Source: Kaistella sp. | GTDB lineage: Bacteria > Bacteroidota > Bacteroidia > Flavobacteriales > Weeksellaceae | NCBI GenBank assembly: GCA_019459085.1 | Contig: JAIBEW010000027.1 | Location: forward strand, 124,001-188,000 | Length of the DNA stretch: 64,000 bases | Reading direction: 5' to 3' | Part shown: positions 63,094 to 64,000 of the stretch, piece after piece | Layout: each line of letters begins with the position of its first letter | Position numbering within the stretch: the first letter of the stretch is position 1 | Program-made: the position numbers and the translations under genes | Notes under the pieces: model-generated | The model's database searches: none | What the model was told of the DNA's origin: nothing | What the model saw: the letters and a program-made list of their open reading frames with translations, nothing else

Positions 63094-63548
63094 ACTCCAA
63101 ATTGTTTTAAATGATGGTTAAGGTGTTTGTACTGCAGGAAGCCCCATTCTTCAACGGTCATTTTACCGAAAAGCGCGTGCTCGTAAAGCAGACCGTTTTT
63201 TTCAGAATTTTCAATAAATTCATCGATCGTGAAAAGCAGTTCCTGTTTTGATTTTTCAAAATTACACTTTTCTGTAACGGTAACCTCCGTGAAAGTCGGC
63301 ATATTTGGCGGAATGTCGTTGTTAAATACATGCATTTCCTTTTTTGTTGCGACACCAATCCATTTTACCAAAGGATTTATTTTCGGTAATATTATTTTGC
63401 CGAGTGCGATCTGTAGAATTTTATCGCAGTGTCTGAACATTTGGGCAGGCTCCATCTTTCCCCATTTCGGCACTGAATTTTCTGCAATTTTATTAATTCT
63501 TTCTTTTATTTCTTCCAGATCCTCCGGATGAAAAAGCGATTTTCTCAT
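63090..63548 (-). CDS. DUF1569 protein (DinB-like four-helix fold)
   Basis: 152 residues. 'PKWGKMEPAQMFRHCDKILQIALG', with the metal-site His-Cys, and the C-terminal 'HALFGKMTVEEWGFLQYKHLNHHLKQFG' carrying the His pair are the conserved DUF1569 segments. The fold is related to DinB, so a metal-dependent thiol-transferase type function is possible. It is joined to ytxJ by a 4-base overlap and follows the YfiT-like gene by 19 bases. Confidence 0.88.
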   Translation of the reverse strand: MRKSLFHPEDLEEIKERINKIAENSVPKWGKMEPAQMFRHCDKILQIALGKIILPKINPLVKWIGVATKKEMHVFNNDIPPNMPTFTEVTVTEKCNFEKSKQELLFTIDEFIENSEKNGLLYEHALFGKMTVEEWGFLQYKHLNHHLKQFGV

Positions 63549-63567
63549 TTCCAGCCTTTCTCTTTTT

Positions 63568-64000
63568 TTAGATTTTCAATATGCGCAAATGATGGTCACA
63601 ATGCCAGGCAAAGAAGGTGAGATATTCTTTCAAAATGACAGTTTTATCCTGCTCGGGATGAAAGAAGGTCCTATCAAACTCTTTATTAGTCAAAGTTTTC
63701 AAAAGATGGAACCAGCGGTAGTGCAATCCGGTCAGGAGATAAAGTGCGGGTTTCACCGGAATATTGATGCTGTCCTGAAGTTCAGCCCATTTCGCTTCAT
63801 CATACGTTTTTATGGTAGGATTATCTTCAGTTAAAGCCAGTTTAAAACGGGAAAAACTCTGCATATGGCTGTCGGAAAGGTGATTGATGAGCTGCCGCAC
63901 GGTCCAACCTTTTTCGCGGTATTGGGTATCCAGCATTTCATCCGTCCAGTTTTCTATAAGATTTTTCAGCTTTGACGGAAAATTTTTAATAACGCTGATG
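63568..64000 (-). CDS. YfiT-family bacillithiol transferase-like (DinB) protein, N-terminus outside window
   Basis: At least 143 residues; the frame is open to the right edge and continues upstream of the first in-window Met (63936) with 'NLIENWTDEMLDTQYREKGWTVRQ'. The three metal-site His are visible in 'RQLINHLSDSHMQSF' and 'FAWHCDHHLRIL'. YfiT/BstA proteins transfer bacillithiol to electrophiles or act as metal-dependent hydrolases. It is the first visible gene of a co-directional cluster (YfiT, DUF1569, ytxJ, Crp). Confidence 0.9.
   Translation of the reverse strand, partial: ISVIKNFPSKLKNLIENWTDEMLDTQYREKGWTVRQLINHLSDSHMQSFSRFKLALTEDNPTIKTYDEAKWAELQDSINIPVKPALYLLTGLHYRWFHLLKTLTNKEFDRTFFHPEQDKTVILKEYLTFFAWHCDHHLRILKI

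Overview
The window looks like core chromosome of a member of the Bacteroidota, most likely the Chryseobacterium clade (Weeksellaceae, Flavobacteriia). The evidence is moderately AT-rich DNA, a bat operon, a short primary sigma factor without region 1.1, a mevalonate-pathway decarboxylase, a very large DUF2723 (TMEM260-like) membrane protein, bacillithiol-type redox proteins, Bacteroidota-style lipoproteins, atpD-atpC apart from the other ATP synthase genes, and repeated promoter -7 boxes of the form TAnnTTTG. No tRNA, rRNA, CRISPR array, insertion sequence or prophage was recognised. Genus-level placement is an inference.

Layout. 1-5937: 3' part of a bat operon (DUF58 protein, BatD-like membrane protein, BatA, BatB, BatC, BatD). 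5978-6780: MarC-type membrane protein and a small membrane protein. 6784-8796 (minus): acyltransferase, hotdog thioesterase, isochorismate-synthase-type enzyme. 8797-9124: a gap holding a candidate 20-residue peptide gene with its own terminator. 9125-11163 (minus): padR-pspC pair. 11443-13988: an orphan gene and mutS2. 14067-17916: ung, a lipoprotein and a DUF456 protein, a YbdG-like channel, pdxJ. 17952-23057: hydrolase, reductase, acyl-CoA ligase, mvaD and VOC genes, all plus. 23073-25433 (minus): DUF1634/TauE pair and an EEP-family phosphodiesterase. 25612-28875: purK and purE with an EamA transporter and a YpfH-type esterase. 28995-34244: lipoprotein, desaturase, tyrS, then a cysteate-fatty-acyltransferase-like enzyme next to a cysteine/cysteate-synthase-like enzyme. 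34463-41686: DUF2723 protein, DUF1697, kdsA, TonB-dependent receptor. 41687-45651: a long spacer, a lipoprotein, a secreted protein, a DtxR-family regulator and a TPR protein. 45679-54319: gyrA, DUF4286, lipoprotein, GNAT, uvrA, glutathione peroxidase, lipA. 54462-58018: ECF sigma factor, atpC, atpD, ribF. 58006-60033: tetR and terC followed by a broken second copy of the ribF 3' end. 60030-64000: YjbR protein, NAD(P)-binding protein, rpoD, and a bacillithiol-flavoured minus-strand cluster (Crp, YtxJ, DUF1569, YfiT).

How it fits together. The primary sigma factor in this window belongs to the type that reads TTG-N19-TAnnTTTG promoters, and such promoters are visible here. The atpD promoter matches exactly and sits back to back with the ribF promoter. 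In five genes the -7 box ends only 4-5 bases before the start codon, which suggests leaderless mRNAs and settles several starts, including two GTG starts. The two PLP enzymes at 31819-34244 plausibly make cysteate and condense it with a fatty acyl group, the entry to sulfonolipids. The most unusual items are the 20-residue amphipathic peptide unit at 8814-8985 and the ribF 3'-end duplication bracketing tetR-terC.
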